Notes: generated by a model not told the origin, from the letters alone. Positions 12,784 to 24,844 are shown, counted from the stretch's first letter. The stretch is DNA of 64,000 nt from Pohlia nutans (GCA_022496805.1 CM040103.1:6590001-6654000), one strand, 5' to 3'. A program made the numbers and translations.

Positions 12784-15419
12784 TTACTCAGTCATTAGTA
12801 TAAATGAGCCCAAAGATGAATGACAATATGTAGGGAGTTCTTTACTACTGCCTCAATCATTAGTGAGTGAGTCTCGGAGTGAGTGTGAATAAACCTTGAA
12901 AGGGCCAAAGGTTGTAGCACCTACTCAATTGTATCATACAAATTATTGACAATCCACTAAAATAGTGTTATGTACTCAATCAATTGTGTCAACATGTAAT
13001 TGTAAGTGGATTTCAAAAGGCTAGTTTCAAGTGATGTTGGTTTTTCAAGTCGTGATACAAAAATCAAAAACCAAAATTTACAGAAATCATGTCAAGCCAT
13101 TTGTTCAAATCTTTGTTGTTGAAATCACTTGACTATTTCTTTACATCTATTCCAATATAATATGTTCCCATGTATGCTTTTTTTTTTTTTTTTGGTTTTT
13201 GAGATAATGCATTGTAATATATTAGTACAATGCTTATTTTTAAGCCAAAAGCCAATACTTCGTAGACGAGAGTTGAACTTGGTACGTTGAAACTACAAAC
13301 CAGGATGAGGCCATTCCTGAGGCCACAAAAAAAAAATACCAAATGTTTAACATTGGTAGTAGAATTAACCCTCAATGGACAAATCCAAGCACAATGTGGT
13401 CACAACTCATGTCCATATCTTACTTTTGGATAGATATTTTTGTGTGTCTATAATTTCTTTGAATCATTTAGAAGACGTTACATCTTTCCAATGACATCAA
13501 TTTGAGTTATTATGAAATGGTTTCATTCAAGATTGAAAAATGTAAAGTTCTACAATTTCCTACATTTTCGCAACCAAAGGAAAATTGCCCCTTCTTCAAG
13601 GAGATTGTATAGAAGGTTGAATGGGTTGTTTCCTAGGAAAATTTAGTCCCAAAGCATCAACAACAACCAACACAACCATCTAACCAATAGTTGAATATCG
13701 TTTCACAGTTTCTAACCATGTTGCTTTGCATGAATTTGTTCTAATAGAAATAGTTGTTTGAATCTTGGATTTGAATTTTATTTTCTAATTATTTTTGCCT
13801 TCTACACCATATAAACTCTATTTTCCAGTGTTGCCTTTGCTCCAACATTTTCACTGTAAGATTTTGAAGTTTCAAATAAATAACCAAAATGGCCAACATG
13901 AGAATTTCATAGTTCCCACCATTTTAGTAATTTTGGTTAAAATTTAAAAGTTCATCATGTATCCATGTGTTGAACATGATAATTGTATTAAAATGATAAC
14001 TTTATAAAAATGACAATTTAATAACCATGCAGAGTATAATAATTTTAAATTATTTTCATGTATAATTTTTTTTTTTTTCTCGGGGCGATCACACCCCTTA
14101 CGTTTTGTAACCACTTGCGCTAATGGGATATTTAATAGGGGGATATTTATGCACCTCTCAATATTTTTTCCCTCCCTATTTGTAGATAAAAACCTACTTG
14201 GATGTATTTTTTGGCACCCTATATTTATTTGTAATTGTTTAGAAAGCTAAATTTTTGGCACAATTTTTTTTTATAAACTGTACAAATACCAAATAGTAGA
14301 CGGAATGCTATAGCATTGCAAAACCAAACTCCACGCTTCGCCTAACCATCTTTGCTTACTCAAACTCTAAGCAAGCTTCACCTTGAAATCGCCCCACCAA
14401 ACCTTGAACAAAATCTTGATCACAAAACGAACAAAGAAGAGACGAACCATGAAAGCTAAATCCTAAACCAAATACACATGGAAATCATTGCAAAGGAAGT
14501 GGCCACTCTGCAACATCAATTTACATGAAAGAAACCCTAGAAAATCCTCAGAAAGAACATGAGCTTGCGATCGAGGACTGAGGCTGTGATAAAACCAAAT
14601 CCGATCGCAAAAAACGGTTGCGGGTGACGGTAGAGGTTGTTAGGTTCTAAGGATCCAGCTAGGTTCCACATGTTAGCGCCATTGCAAAAACCAACAGCTA
14701 TAGAGGAGCTCCAACACATTCTTTCCTCCAAAGAATTATCGACCACCCTATTCTCTTACTGAAAGCTACATATAATAATACATATTTGCTTTCTAATCAT
14801 AATCTTGTTTTGTATCTTGAATCTATTGAAACAATTAATTATCATTGAACTTTTGAATCAATTTCTAGCATCTAAGCTAGAAGCCTCTATAGACCTACAT
14901 CTTTGATATGAAGAACTTGAAGTGAAATATATATATATATATCCAAAATCTTACAAAGCCAATATGCAACAACTACTGAAAATTATTTATGATTCCATCA
15001 AGAATCCGCAAATGCCATTCAAATCTATAAATTTCTACATTTTTTAAATTTTTTTTAAATTTTTTAAAAAAAATTGATGGTTTTCCTTTTTAAAGTTGAT
15101 GTGGTTAAACCTTAAATGATGTATATCAACATCTCAAAAGATGTTGAAATGGTTGTGACTTGGAAAAATAAAATTGCGTTTTTGAGAACCAAGTCAATGA
15201 GATGGTTGACCCTTAATTAAACGTCCCCCATGACTTAAGAGGTCATCTAAATTACTAAAACTCAATTCAGTAGCTAACCTTTCAAACTACAAATTTTTCA
15301 AATTAAATTAGTCACCTCATGAAGTTGTTAATTATTTGTGAAAATGGTCCATATTGAATGAGAAATAGACATCAAGAAGCATGACAATTTGTGTTTAACA
15401 ATGCAACTCATGATAATCC
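12784..15419. other. Intergenic, no supported gene
   Basis: AT-rich. A minus-strand open frame at 14537-14746 sits in a slightly GC-richer patch next to 'ctagggtttc', a motif common in plant 5' UTRs, so an unrecognised exon near 14300-14750 is possible. Otherwise nothing is supported. Confidence 0.4.
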
Positions 15420-16200
15420 AAGCGATCTCTCAATCTAACGATCTCTGACAACTTACCTTTGATTGCAGTGCTTGACAATTCAACGTTTGGTCTGCTTGAC
15501 AGTGCAACACTTGGCAATCTAGCTTTTGACAGTCTAGCATTTGAAAGTGCACTATTTGAAAATCAGCCTTTAATAGCTTTTCATAGTCTAGCGTTTGATT
15601 GCAATTTTGACAATCTGACAATCCAATCTTTGACCGTTTAGTGCTTGAGAATGCGACACTTGGCAATTTAGTCTTTGACAATTTAGCGTTTGATAGTGTA
15701 TTACTTGAAAATTCATCCTTTGATTAATTAGCGTTTGATAGTGTATTACTTGAAAATCCAACCTTTGACAATCTAGCGTTTGATTGCAACTCCAAATAAT
15801 CAAACAATCTCCCAATCCAACCTTTGAATGCATCGCTTGACAATCCAACTTTTGATTGCATCACTTAAAAATTCAACATTTGACCGTCTAGTGCTTGACA
15901 ATGCAACACTTAGTAATTTAGCCATTGACAGTTGGCAATTTAGCCATTTAGCCACTGACAAATTTAGCCTTTGAAAGTGCAATGCTTGAAAATCTAGCAT
16001 TTGATTGTAGCTCTGACAATTAGACAATCCTGCCTTTGATTGCAAGACTTACCAATCCAATCTTTGACCATTTAGTGCTTGACAATGTAACACCTCGCAA
16101 TCTAGCTATTAACACAGTTGGCAATTTAGCCATTGACAATCTAATGTTTGAAAGTGTAGTGCTTGAATACCTAGCCTTTGACGATTCAAGTCAATCATTC
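15420..16200. repeat. Degenerate minisatellite (CTTGACAATCTAGC-like units)
   Basis: About 780 bp are built from degenerate units of roughly 15-30 bp around the motif TTTGACAATCTAGCGTTTGA. A higher-order segment, 'ccaatctttgacc.tttagtgcttgacaatg', returns at about 15609, 15866 and 16053. Read on the minus strand, the array stays open in overlapping frames at 15430-15681, 15588-15848 and 15800-16045 that encode Cys/Gln-rich repeats such as LDCQRLDFQV. I take this as a consequence of the repeat composition rather than proof of a protein. Confidence 0.75.
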
Positions 16201-16579
16201 ATAATCATTTTGCCTTGTTGACGTGACGGGCGGAGTAGGCCGATCAAGCAACTAGTAAAGCCAAGAAGTTACAATAGATAACTTATGTGAACATACCAAG
16301 GCATCTCTCCCAAGACCCGATTCATTGGCTAATAATTGCATCTCCTTAACAGTCAACAAACCTTTGACCATATAAAAATCTATGTTTTTTTATCCAATCA
16401 TATTGATTTTTTTTCATCTTTGTGAAATGAAAATTTCTATTCATCAAATGTAAGAGTTTCTGATTTTAGACTCATCAATCATTTAAATTTGAGAAAAAAA
16501 CATCTATACATTAAGATAGCTTGTTTATTGGTTTGTTTTGTTACGTTGAGATCTCTCCAACCATGCACCCCAGTTGTGT

Positions 16580-16868
16580 TTTTTTTACCATTGAAAAGCT
16601 CTCGATGAGGAGGGGTGCTTGAAATTGTCTTGTTGCGTTTGGACCTACAATGTGAAAGTTCTAGATTTTTAATTGAATTTCCTCACATTGAATTTAATTA
16701 AATTGTGAAAATTGGGGACATGATGGTTTTTTATGTCATTTTTGGCATCAACAAAAAGCTCTTGACAAGTAGAGGTGCACTAAATTTGTTTTGTAGCTTT
16801 TGGACTTAGGGTGTGAAAATTATGGATTTTTAATTGAATTTCGTCACTATAAATTAAATTAAATTATG
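16580..16868. repeat. Diverged direct duplication (~165-bp spacing)
   Basis: Two copies of a ~125-bp segment occur at about 16580-16706 and 16745-16868. They share 'aaaagctct.ga', 'gaggtgc', 'ttttggactta/ttggaccta' and 'gatttttaattgaatttc'. No gene is implied. Confidence 0.5.
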
Positions 16869-16869
16869 A

Positions 16870-18628
16870 ATACAACAAAAGCAAAAGCACACGAAACATA
16901 AAGAACGCACGGGAACAAGAGAGCATGAGATCACACAAAAAGACAAGGAATACAGAGAACATTTGGGCCAACGGCATTGGGCCATACTAGTAAATAGTAA
17001 TAGAAAGCATGTTTTTTTACAACGTACTTTGGAGCAATGGAAAATGTGATAAATTTGTCCATTGGAGTAAAATTTCACATTTTTGGATTCATTTCATGAT
17101 ATCTATTAAAAAAAAGCAATAAAATTCTTCAAATGTGAAAATTTGGGGACAAAAATGATGCTCAAAAATGAAGAAAACCTTGAACGTTAAGAGTTAACTT
17201 TGAAAGTCATTTATTTAGAAAGGATAATATCTTTTGAATTGACCTTTATTTTTTATTATATTTTCAAATTAAAATTTTTCAATGAAAATGTTTCAAACAC
17301 TAACTCAATTTTGTGAGTCAAATTGTATCTCAAAATTCTGTTATAATAAACTTTTTTTTTTTTTTTAACCGAATGCACTAACCAGTAGTTGAGAACATGC
17401 GTTTCTATTTTTATGAGTAGTGGAGCAATAGAAGATGTTCTTCAAGGCCTTGCAATTGATCAAGATACAAATGGAAAGGCAAAAAGGCCGCGTAAAACAA
17501 CGTTGCTTACAAGCCATTTGTTTGTGCCATGAGAACATCCTATCAAGTGCAATAAATTCATGCATTCCAAAAAAATTAAGGGAGCACAGGAAATGTGTTC
17601 TCTTTGTTCACAATGTGATATTTGTAATTTGTTGTTGTGCAATAGAAATAAAGGATTCATTTGTTTCAAAAAAAAAAAGGACCAATTCATTTGTAGTTTG
17701 CGTGATTCTTTTTAGTTTCTACCTATCATTTGCCCATTTTTTCCAAATCAACCATACCCTTGCCTACTTGTAATGCCCAAAACTTTTCTTTCTTTTGTAG
17801 AGCTTCCATTGGTCCATTCTCTCTCATCGAGTTGTTCATCTCTAAGTACCAAGTAATCTCCCCTAAGGTGTTTGATTTTGAAGAATCATCCAAGGGATAG
17901 TTTTTATTTAAATCTAGAACTTTTTTCCCCAATAGAAAGACAACTTAACGAACTATATGAAACCACAAGAATAATTTAAAAAGTTTTTTTTGCCCAAAAA
18001 CGCTACTCAAAGATAGGCAACAGCCATAAAATGATCACTTGGGCACTTAGGGGATTAAGAGTACAGTCAAATTCTTCAAGGAGACCTAATTCTTTAAAAG
18101 TATAATCAAATTGGTCATGATACTCTAAATCTTTAGTGTCAATGATACCCACTCTTTGTATAAAAATTCAACAAGTGAAGTTTGAGATATAAAAAAAGAA
18201 CATGATGAAAGCATACATGCATACATACATGCATATGAGTGCTTGTAAACCGAGCAAGATTGTAGTGATTCTTCCCAATAAACTTTTGTCAAACCACCTT
18301 ACTAACTAGACCAGTAATGAAACTAAAATTGTTCTAAAAAGTTTTTTTTGGAACAATAACCACTTTTTTGTCCTCATTTCACTGGAGTATATTTAGAGGG
18401 ATGTGGCTGCATAGGTCCAAATCTCCGAGAGAGAGTGATACGTAGCCCCCAAAAAAACCTGGTAGCCACCAACTGCTCAAAATTCTCAGAGAAGGGTGGC
18501 TAGCACTCAAACTTGCAACGAAAGAATGAAGATTGCTATTCATAAGTACACCATAATACCAAAGACAAATGCTCTCGACAATGATTCAAGTACCATGCTA
18601 CAATATGCAAGACAAAAAAACTCTCCTG
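16870..18628. other. Intergenic, no supported gene
   Basis: AT-rich. The sequence around 17960-18053 resembles the right end of TTAA-flanked copy F ('cataaaatgat.....cacttagggg.ttaag'), so a truncated copy ends near 18053. No coding region is supported. Confidence 0.45.
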
Positions 18629-18747
18629 CACTAGTAGAAACACACCTAGCATAGATTATAGAAGCATGCCCAAAAAAACCCACAACTAGTCTAATTCGTC
18701 ATGTGGGGTCATTTTACTGGTCTATGCAAGCGGTGTTTCTACTATTG
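18629..18747. mobile_element. Mini-CACTA MITE, second copy
   Basis: The 119-bp element starts CACTAGTAGAAACACACC and its right end inverts to CAATAGTAGAAACACCGC. The inverted repeats continue for about 27 bp to GCATAGA. Flanks are CTG and TTG (two of three identical). The size matches the element at 1526-1647. Confidence 0.6.
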
Positions 18748-19065
18748 TTGCACCACATCCACCGCCAAACATATCCAGAAAAGAATCCTTCAAGGCTACA
18801 GCACAAATGTGAACCAGACAGTGAGATAATCCACCACCACTGCACTGAAATATATGCTGCAATTCATTAGTGGATTAAAAATTGAATGAATGTGTGTCAA
18901 TATTTTTCTCATCAGAACCTTCAAAATAATCCCATTCTAGAATATAAGGCGATTGGCTGGAAACACCAAAACCAGATGACCTCTGGGTACCACATCAATT
19001 ATGTATTGAGACTTGTGAAGTCAAGAAATCGAGCTCAAAAACTAAATACATTGAATACACGGAGC
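18748..19065. other. Downstream flank of a minus-strand putative gene
   Basis: Mixed-composition sequence downstream of the stop codon at 19066-19068. It may be the 3' UTR of the putative two-exon gene; no poly(A) signal could be assigned with confidence. Confidence 0.35.
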
Positions 19066-20601
19066 TCAGATCTTGTTCCCGAAACGAAACATACCCTCCC
19101 CAAAAATTCCTTCCATTTGGAACCTCTTAACAAGGGTCCCATGATACATATCATGCCTGGAGCTTCTTCGTCCAATGCTATCCGGCTGCCACAGCACATT
19201 TCAGAAATAGCTATTAGGTCACAAAAGGTACATGAAAGTCAAAGGAGTGCAAAGAAAGCCACAGAATTGCAAAGCATCTGCACATGATTCCTTTTATTAG
19301 ACCAACTAAAATTTTAATTGGATCTTATTCGCTGTAGAAAGAACATTCTTAAACAAGTATTTTTTAAGAATAAACTACTAAAAAATCAAAGTACTAACTA
19401 CAAGTGTACCCAAACATAACCCTATATTCTTATGTTAGTTGGTGTACATTTCACACAGAAACCTTATGGTAGAGTCAATTGGAACACTCAACTAAATGCA
19501 ACATCTTAAAATCTAGTACATATTAGAGTTATCCATAAAGTCCCTCAAAAGTGGGTGAGTGGACCATAGTTTGAGTGAATAGTGACATTAATCCTCAAAA
19601 AAGAATGTGTATCGGGCACTAAAAAAAACTGTGGACGCGAACTTTGAAAGCACCAAAATCAGTGCTAAAAAACTTCTCACCCAAGTTTCTATTATTCACA
19701 CATGAAGAAGTTGATTGCTAGCCCCTTTTCTAGCAATAGATTCTTACTATATATACCTAGGCCGTCCCCACTCACTCATTCTTTTGATTTCCTAAAACCT
19801 CTCTCAATAGTTTTTGTTTCTCCAAATTTTAGTTAAACTAAGACCCACTCAAACCTTTAATTTACAGATAACTCTATTACTTTTGAGAATACAAAGCACA
19901 AACTCGTATCCGTTTTAGGTCCTCTACCACCAACGAGAAAAAGAAAAAGCACACAAAGTCCTACTCCGTATCAGTTTTAGTCATCTACCAATAAAACTTT
20001 GGACTCTTATAACTTATGGATATAATTTCCAAATAATGAATTTTTTGTTGCATTAGAATCCTATTCGCTTTCGTAACAGAAACATTCAAAAAGCAAACCA
20101 TACTGAGGTCTGATAACCTTAACACAACGACAAGAAAGAAAAAGTACACAAACTCCTCAGTTTTAGTCATCTACTAATAAAACTTTAAACCCTTATAACT
20201 TCTGCATATAATTTCTAAATAATGGATTTTTTGTTGCATTAGAATCCTCTTCGCTTTTGTAACAGAAACATTCAAAAAGCAAACCATACTGAGGTCTGAT
20301 AACCTAACACAACGACAAGAAAGAAAAAGCACATAAACTCCTCAGTTTTAGTCATCTACTAATAAAACTTTGGACCCTTATAACTTATGCATATAATTTC
20401 CAAATAATGGATTTTTTGTTGCATTAGAATCCTCTTCGCTTTCGTAACAGAAACATTCAAAAAGAAAACCATAACCTTAACACAACGATAAGAAAGTAAA
20501 AGCGCAAAACGTACCTCAAAACGCAAGATCACAGACGCAGCAAAGCCTGGTAGTAAGTAAACCCTAAATTCTCGCAACAGTCCGTATATTGACTTCTTCA
20601 T
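19066..20601 (-). CDS. Putative two-exon small protein (68 aa), unknown function
   Basis: On the minus strand an ATG at 20601 opens a 29-codon exon (20515-20601; MKKSIYGLLREFRVYLLPGF then AASVILRFE) that ends at GAG|GTACGT. A 39-codon frame at 19066-19185 follows a ctgtggcag acceptor. Both junctions are phase 0, giving a basic 68-residue protein with a hydrophobic N-terminal half and a C-terminal part starting PDSIGRRSSRHDMYHG. Size and composition would suit a small organellar membrane protein, but I do not recognise a family. The intron of about 1.3 kb contains a threefold ~184-bp tandem repeat. The ATG lies only 82 bp after the stop of the synthase gene on the same strand, so the first exon could be part of that gene's 3' UTR. 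Extra exons may be missed. Confidence 0.35.
19931..20510. repeat. Tandem repeat, three ~184-bp units plus a partial fourth
   Basis: Units begin near 19931, 20120 and 20305. They share 'acaacgacaagaaagaaaaag', 'cagttttagtcatctac.aataaaacttt', 'ggattttttgttgcattagaatcc' and 'taacagaaacattcaaaaag'. Identity between units 2 and 3 is very high by eye. The array lies in the intron of the putative small gene, right next to its splice donor at 20514. Confidence 0.85.
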
Positions 20602-20683
20602 CCTTGATCATTTGCAACCCGCGTCCTTCCGAAAAAAAGTGTAAAAAAAAATGGCACACAATAAAAATACAAAAAAATTAGGG

Positions 20684-21616
20684 CTACAATTGGGCGCTTC
20701 CGTTTTCAGTAGCGTGTCCATTGAGAAGCGCCTTCTCCTCTTTCGTTCTCCCAGTGACAGGCAACAACGGGGCGGTTCCCATAACGCGTTCCGAAACCCC
20801 GGCCTCGGCTAACCTCCGATCCACGAAGAAAAACACCAGAAACACAACGTACCACGCCACCACAATATCGACAGAGTAATGTTTGCGTGAGGCGACGATC
20901 AACACGCTCAACGCCACCATCACCAGAAACGCCAAAGCCTTAATCCACCGCCGGACCCCGTACTTCATGTAGGCGTGAAAAAACGTAAGGGCGAACGTCA
21001 TGTGCGAGGAGAAGATCAAGTCCCCACAGCCGTAGATCACCCCGTACGGGAAATTCAAAAGCAGAACCTCCTTGATGTTCTTCGGCGGAGGTAACGTCGC
21101 GGTCGCCTTTCCCTCATGACAATGATAATTAGGCCCCGGAAGCTGTGTCACCATAAACGAGGCCATCCGTAACGACTGACAAATCACCAAGCAGAGGAGC
21201 ACACGCATCCACAGCAGCGCAGTGTAGAATCGTTTGTTGTAGAGAAAAAAAGGATGAAACGACCAGAGTACAAACGACAAGAACACGAACGTGAACAAGC
21301 TTTCACTAATATGCGCGTTCTGTTTTCCAAGCTCCGGAAGAACCTCAAACCCCACGTCGTGGAGTAAGGGTCCCGGGTGGTGCTGGTAATGCGCGATTCT
21401 GGCGCCCACGCCATGAACGTACTGGAAGATCAAACCGGCGAAGATGATCTTCCAATTCTCGAGGAGCAAAGCCCATTCTAACGAAAGCTCGAGGAGGAAC
21501 CGTTTCCAGAATTTCGAAACGGCTCGCGTCACGAACGTCGGAAGGGACGAGACGAACGACTTCACGCCCACCATCTCCAGGCTCTGCAGCAGAAGCGAAA
21601 ACACGAAGGATTTCAT
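20684..21616 (-). CDS. IPCS: Inositolphosphorylceramide synthase (PAP2-type, sphingomyelin-synthase family), single exon
   Basis: The 310-residue protein transfers phosphoinositol from phosphatidylinositol to ceramide in Golgi-type membranes. It aligns by memory with plant IPCS proteins along its length: an N-terminal segment with WKRFLLELSLEW and LLENWKIIFAGLIFQYVHG, QLPGPNYHC, YGVIYGCGDLIFSSHMTF, then ASRKHYSVDIVVAWY. The likely lipid-phosphatase-type catalytic residues are H205, H246 and D250. Several hydrophobic stretches predict about six membrane spans, and the C-terminal tail is hydrophilic. The frame is open upstream to an ATG at 21793 (369 aa), but the added 59 residues are low-complexity, so I place the start at 21616 to match the family length; M15 (21574) is also possible. 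No intron interrupts the CDS, whereas the Arabidopsis genes have introns, so this may be a retrocopy or a lineage with intron loss. The CDS is clearly more GC-rich than its surroundings. Confidence 0.9.
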   Translation of the reverse strand: MKSFVFSLLLQSLEMVGVKSFVSSLPTFVTRAVSKFWKRFLLELSLEWALLLENWKIIFAGLIFQYVHGVGARIAHYQHHPGPLLHDVGFEVLPELGKQNAHISESLFTFVFLSFVLWSFHPFFLYNKRFYTALLWMRVLLCLVICQSLRMASFMVTQLPGPNYHCHEGKATATLPPPKNIKEVLLLNFPYGVIYGCGDLIFSSHMTFALTFFHAYMKYGVRRWIKALAFLVMVALSVLIVASRKHYSVDIVVAWYVVFLVFFFVDRRLAEAGVSERVMGTAPLLPVTGRTKEEKALLNGHATENGSAQL

Positions 21617-21899
21617 GGGGAATGGATTTTTTTCTTCGGCGTTTTTGAAATTTGTTGAGTGTTGTCTTGTTGACAGTTGGGGTAGTCGGGTACTCGGAGA
21701 CGACGACGACGACGGAACGACGGGGGGTCGTTCTTGGAAGGGGCGGGCCAGCTCGGCACGTTCCGGGAAACGCGACCCAGGTGGCCGGTCCATGTGGACG
21801 CCACGTCGGATTTTGGACGGGTCGGGGGAATGGCGAGGCGGCGACGCGGGCGGCTGAGAGGTCGGAGAGGATCATGGACTGACTGGCGGCTGCGTCAGG

Positions 21900-24200
21900 T
21901 GTGTGGGACACCCAAAACCAGGTTACTATTATTAATTATTTTATTTTATTTGTTTATAGAATGTCGTTCATGTAAAATTTAAAAAAAGTAAAAGTAAAAG
22001 TAAAATGATCAAGGTAAAAACAATGAAATGTATTCTATTTATATTAAAGTAAACATGAATTTCATGTGGAATCGTCTTCGAGATTATATAGATACAAAAA
22101 CCATCATCTTTTAATTGTCAACATCACGATCTTGGCAAGTCATGATTTTGCGATGTTTTACGTATGTTGATGTGATGAACAAGGGTGATTACGTTTAACA
22201 TACATTTTACTTATGTTTATCATAAAAAAAAATGTACGAAGGACATATGGAAAATCCCATCATAATAAAATTTACATGTTTGTTTGTATGTTATTTTTAC
22301 GATAAACATACATAAAACGTATGTCGAATGTAATCACCCGTGTTCATCTCAACAACATACGTAAAACATTGCAAAAACATGACTTCCTCAGTTTGTGATG
22401 AATGCAAAGTACCCCGTTTGTTGCCTTGTTTTTCTGAGTTCTAAATAGAATTTGTTGACACATTTTGTCATTAGCAGCCAAGCATTTTTGTCTTGGAGGC
22501 GCATAGGCACGTAGAGATTACTCAAGTGTGCTATAGGGAGCTTCGCAAATTTTGGTAAGGTGCAAAGAGTTGTGATTGGTCTAAAAGAAAAGGAGGCGAA
22601 ACTTTTTTTTGATGCCTTTCAAAGTTAAGAAAACTAATTGTCTTATCTTTCCTCTAATAATATTTTTTTTGCTTGATTTTACGAATAACTCTAATGCGTG
22701 AGTAGATTTTTATTTTTGTTTTTATTTTTGTTTTTATTTTCTTGAAACAAACGACAACTCGCTTTATCAACGAGTTACAAAGTACCGAGACGGAAGACCT
22801 AGCAAAACACATTGAGGGGACGAACACAAGACAATACCAAGATTTTTTTAAATATATTTTCACATTGGATATATAAAAAACGCACTAAAGAATATGTTAT
22901 TGAATATTGTATGCAAAAGTTATGATAGGAGAAAGTTTTGTTCTTGTAGATGTTCTAAAATTGTTTCTTCAATGGAGGAAGATATCGATTTACACTAAAG
23001 TCACCATATATTGTGGCCCGCAGTACTTACGATAGGCTTTATTGAATATTATTTGTCAAAATTACTTTGACTTGAAATTCTTTTTAAGGTAACACTATTT
23101 ATGTCTTTTTACATTCCTCAAACCCACTATATTTAAAAAAATGTAAATAATGTGGCAAAGGAAATTTTAGAAATCATAAGTTAATATTTTAAGTGAAACA
23201 AACCCTGTGGCAATATCTTGTATGAATATTGCAAAATCATACCAAATGATCAAATTTTTAATCAACACTTTGTGACCAAGTTACACCAACCTAAGTCTTT
23301 GGTAGTAGGACAAACCGGGTCTTTATTATCAAAATCATTTATACCAATGAACATATTTCTTGTGGGCTACAATAATTATTCATCCACGCCATTCACCCAC
23401 CCACACTATATAATGATTTCAATACATCAGTTTTTTTTTTTTTGGCATTTAAATGCCAAACCGAACCAAAAAAATAATTGAAATGCACGAAGCATAAAGC
23501 AAAAAAAAATTGAAGAATTTCGATGAAGATGCCAAATTGTTTCAATTTTGAAAATAAAACACACAAAATCGTCAATTTTTCATGAACGTCATTCAAAAAT
23601 GTGAATGAAAATATAGTTCTATCCAAAATATACATGAAAATACATCTAGCTACACCATTTGTCGCCACTTCACTTCAGCATTTCTCCAAAAACAAATAAA
23701 TAACATACAAATAACAAATAATAACAAATAAATAACAAATAAATTTTACAATAAACTTTTGAATTTTCAAAAGTGAAGATGGTGCTTTTACGTCACCAGG
23801 GAGAGCTGTTGAGGGTGTCCCCACCCTAAGCTAGCGTAGGGTAGTTCTTCTGGAACATGGGGGGCCCACCTCACTGCCTGTTAGTTGCCTTGTGGGTTTC
23901 CTGGCTTTCCTGTAGTTGGACAGCTGGCTGCTGTTGCTTTGGCTATTAATTTATGGGTTGAATTGCTGGATTCGCATCTGAGAAATGGGCTTTGCACGTG
24001 AAGCTGCCTCACGGGGACGACTCCCTTGACCATTGACAAGGTCATTCATTCATTGGTGGAAAACATTTAGGCTTTTCTTTCTCAGGGGGGGAGGGTTTTC
24101 TTTTGGAAGTAAATGAGTAATCCATAGGAAAAAATATAATAAAACTTGACAACCGCCCATAAGGGCTTCTTTGGCAATGGCACGGGCCATGGCATCCTTA
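21900..24200. other. Intergenic; upstream flank of the synthase gene and AT-rich DNA
   Basis: The first few hundred bases upstream of 21616 are GC-rich and probably hold the synthase promoter and 5' UTR. After 21930 the sequence is AT-rich, with a foldback at 22136-22386 and an ACAAATA simple repeat near 23692-23745. A GC-richer patch at 23780-24010 has no recognised coding content. Confidence 0.45.
22136..22386. mobile_element. Foldback MITE with ~85-bp arms
   Basis: The left arm (from about 22136, 'aagtcatg.ttttgc.atgttttacgta') is the inverse of the right arm ending near 22386, including 'gggtgattac' against 'gtaatcaccc' and 'atgtttatc' against 'gataaacat'. No target duplication is clear. 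It is a non-coding hairpin-forming element. Confidence 0.65.
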
Positions 24201-24562
24201 GGGCCGCTTCACACTATGGCCGTTCAAGTCGAGAGGCCGTGGGATTGAGACTCCAAATTTTGTCGAGAGTCCAAAGAAATCTACTGAAAATAGGCATAAA
24301 ATATAGTTTTCATTTTTATGAAAAGAAATCGACGGCCTCTCGACCATGGTGACGGGTCTTGCAAAATGTAGGACCCAAACTTCTTCTCGAGAGGCCGTCA
24401 CCTTGGTCAAAAAGTGTTGCCATGTAAGCATTTTGAAGGTCCACGGCCTTTGGACTTTGGCCTCTAGTGTGAAGGGTCGAGAGGTCAAAACCATGGTTTC
24501 TTGCAATTTGATTGGTGGAAATCAACGGCCTCTCGACCTTTGGCCATAGTGTGAAGCGGCCC
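24201..24562. mobile_element. PIF/Harbinger-like MITE (GGGCCGCTTCACACTATGGCC ends), copy 1
   Basis: The 362-bp element has inverted ends GGGCCGCTTCACACTATGGC. It is flanked by TTA on the left and TAA on the right. A close relative at 31911-32286 has TTA on both sides, supporting a 3-bp TWA target as in PIF/Harbinger elements. Internal motifs 'gagaggccgt' and 'tcgacggcct' repeat in both orientations. Confidence 0.75.
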
Positions 24563-24619
24563 TAAGATTAGAAATCTTACTTCTTGCTCAAAACTGTCGA
24601 AATTTTGATGTCTGTAATC

Positions 24620-24844
24620 CCCGGGGTGCACTCTATATTATGTTTGAGAACCCCCTCTAAAACCCCATGTATATGAGGGTTTATATGTCTAAAAACATTT
24701 GTATACAGATGCATTCCATCCTAAATATATGTTTAATGTAAGTATACCTCTAAATATGTATAGTTTGTACGGTAATGTTCAAATTAATACCCTTTTTGTG
24801 CACTCATTTACACTCTCACAAATTGAACATAGTGCACCCCCGGG
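24620..24844. mobile_element. hAT-like MITE, copy 3
   Basis: Ends are CCCGGGGTGCACT and the inverse. A perfect 8-bp duplication, CTGTAATC, flanks it (24612-24619 and 24845-24852). Internal sequence matches the copies at 9256 and 10343 ('gtatacagatg', 'gttcaaattaatacc'). Confidence 0.8.

Noticed and set aside
18886..19287. Plus-strand 133-codon frame
   Set aside because: No recognisable motif, and it lies opposite a better-supported minus-strand exon at 19066-19185.
21345..21911. Long alternative frames on both strands over the synthase gene
   Set aside because: They are shadows of the GC-rich true coding frame; none carries a family motif.
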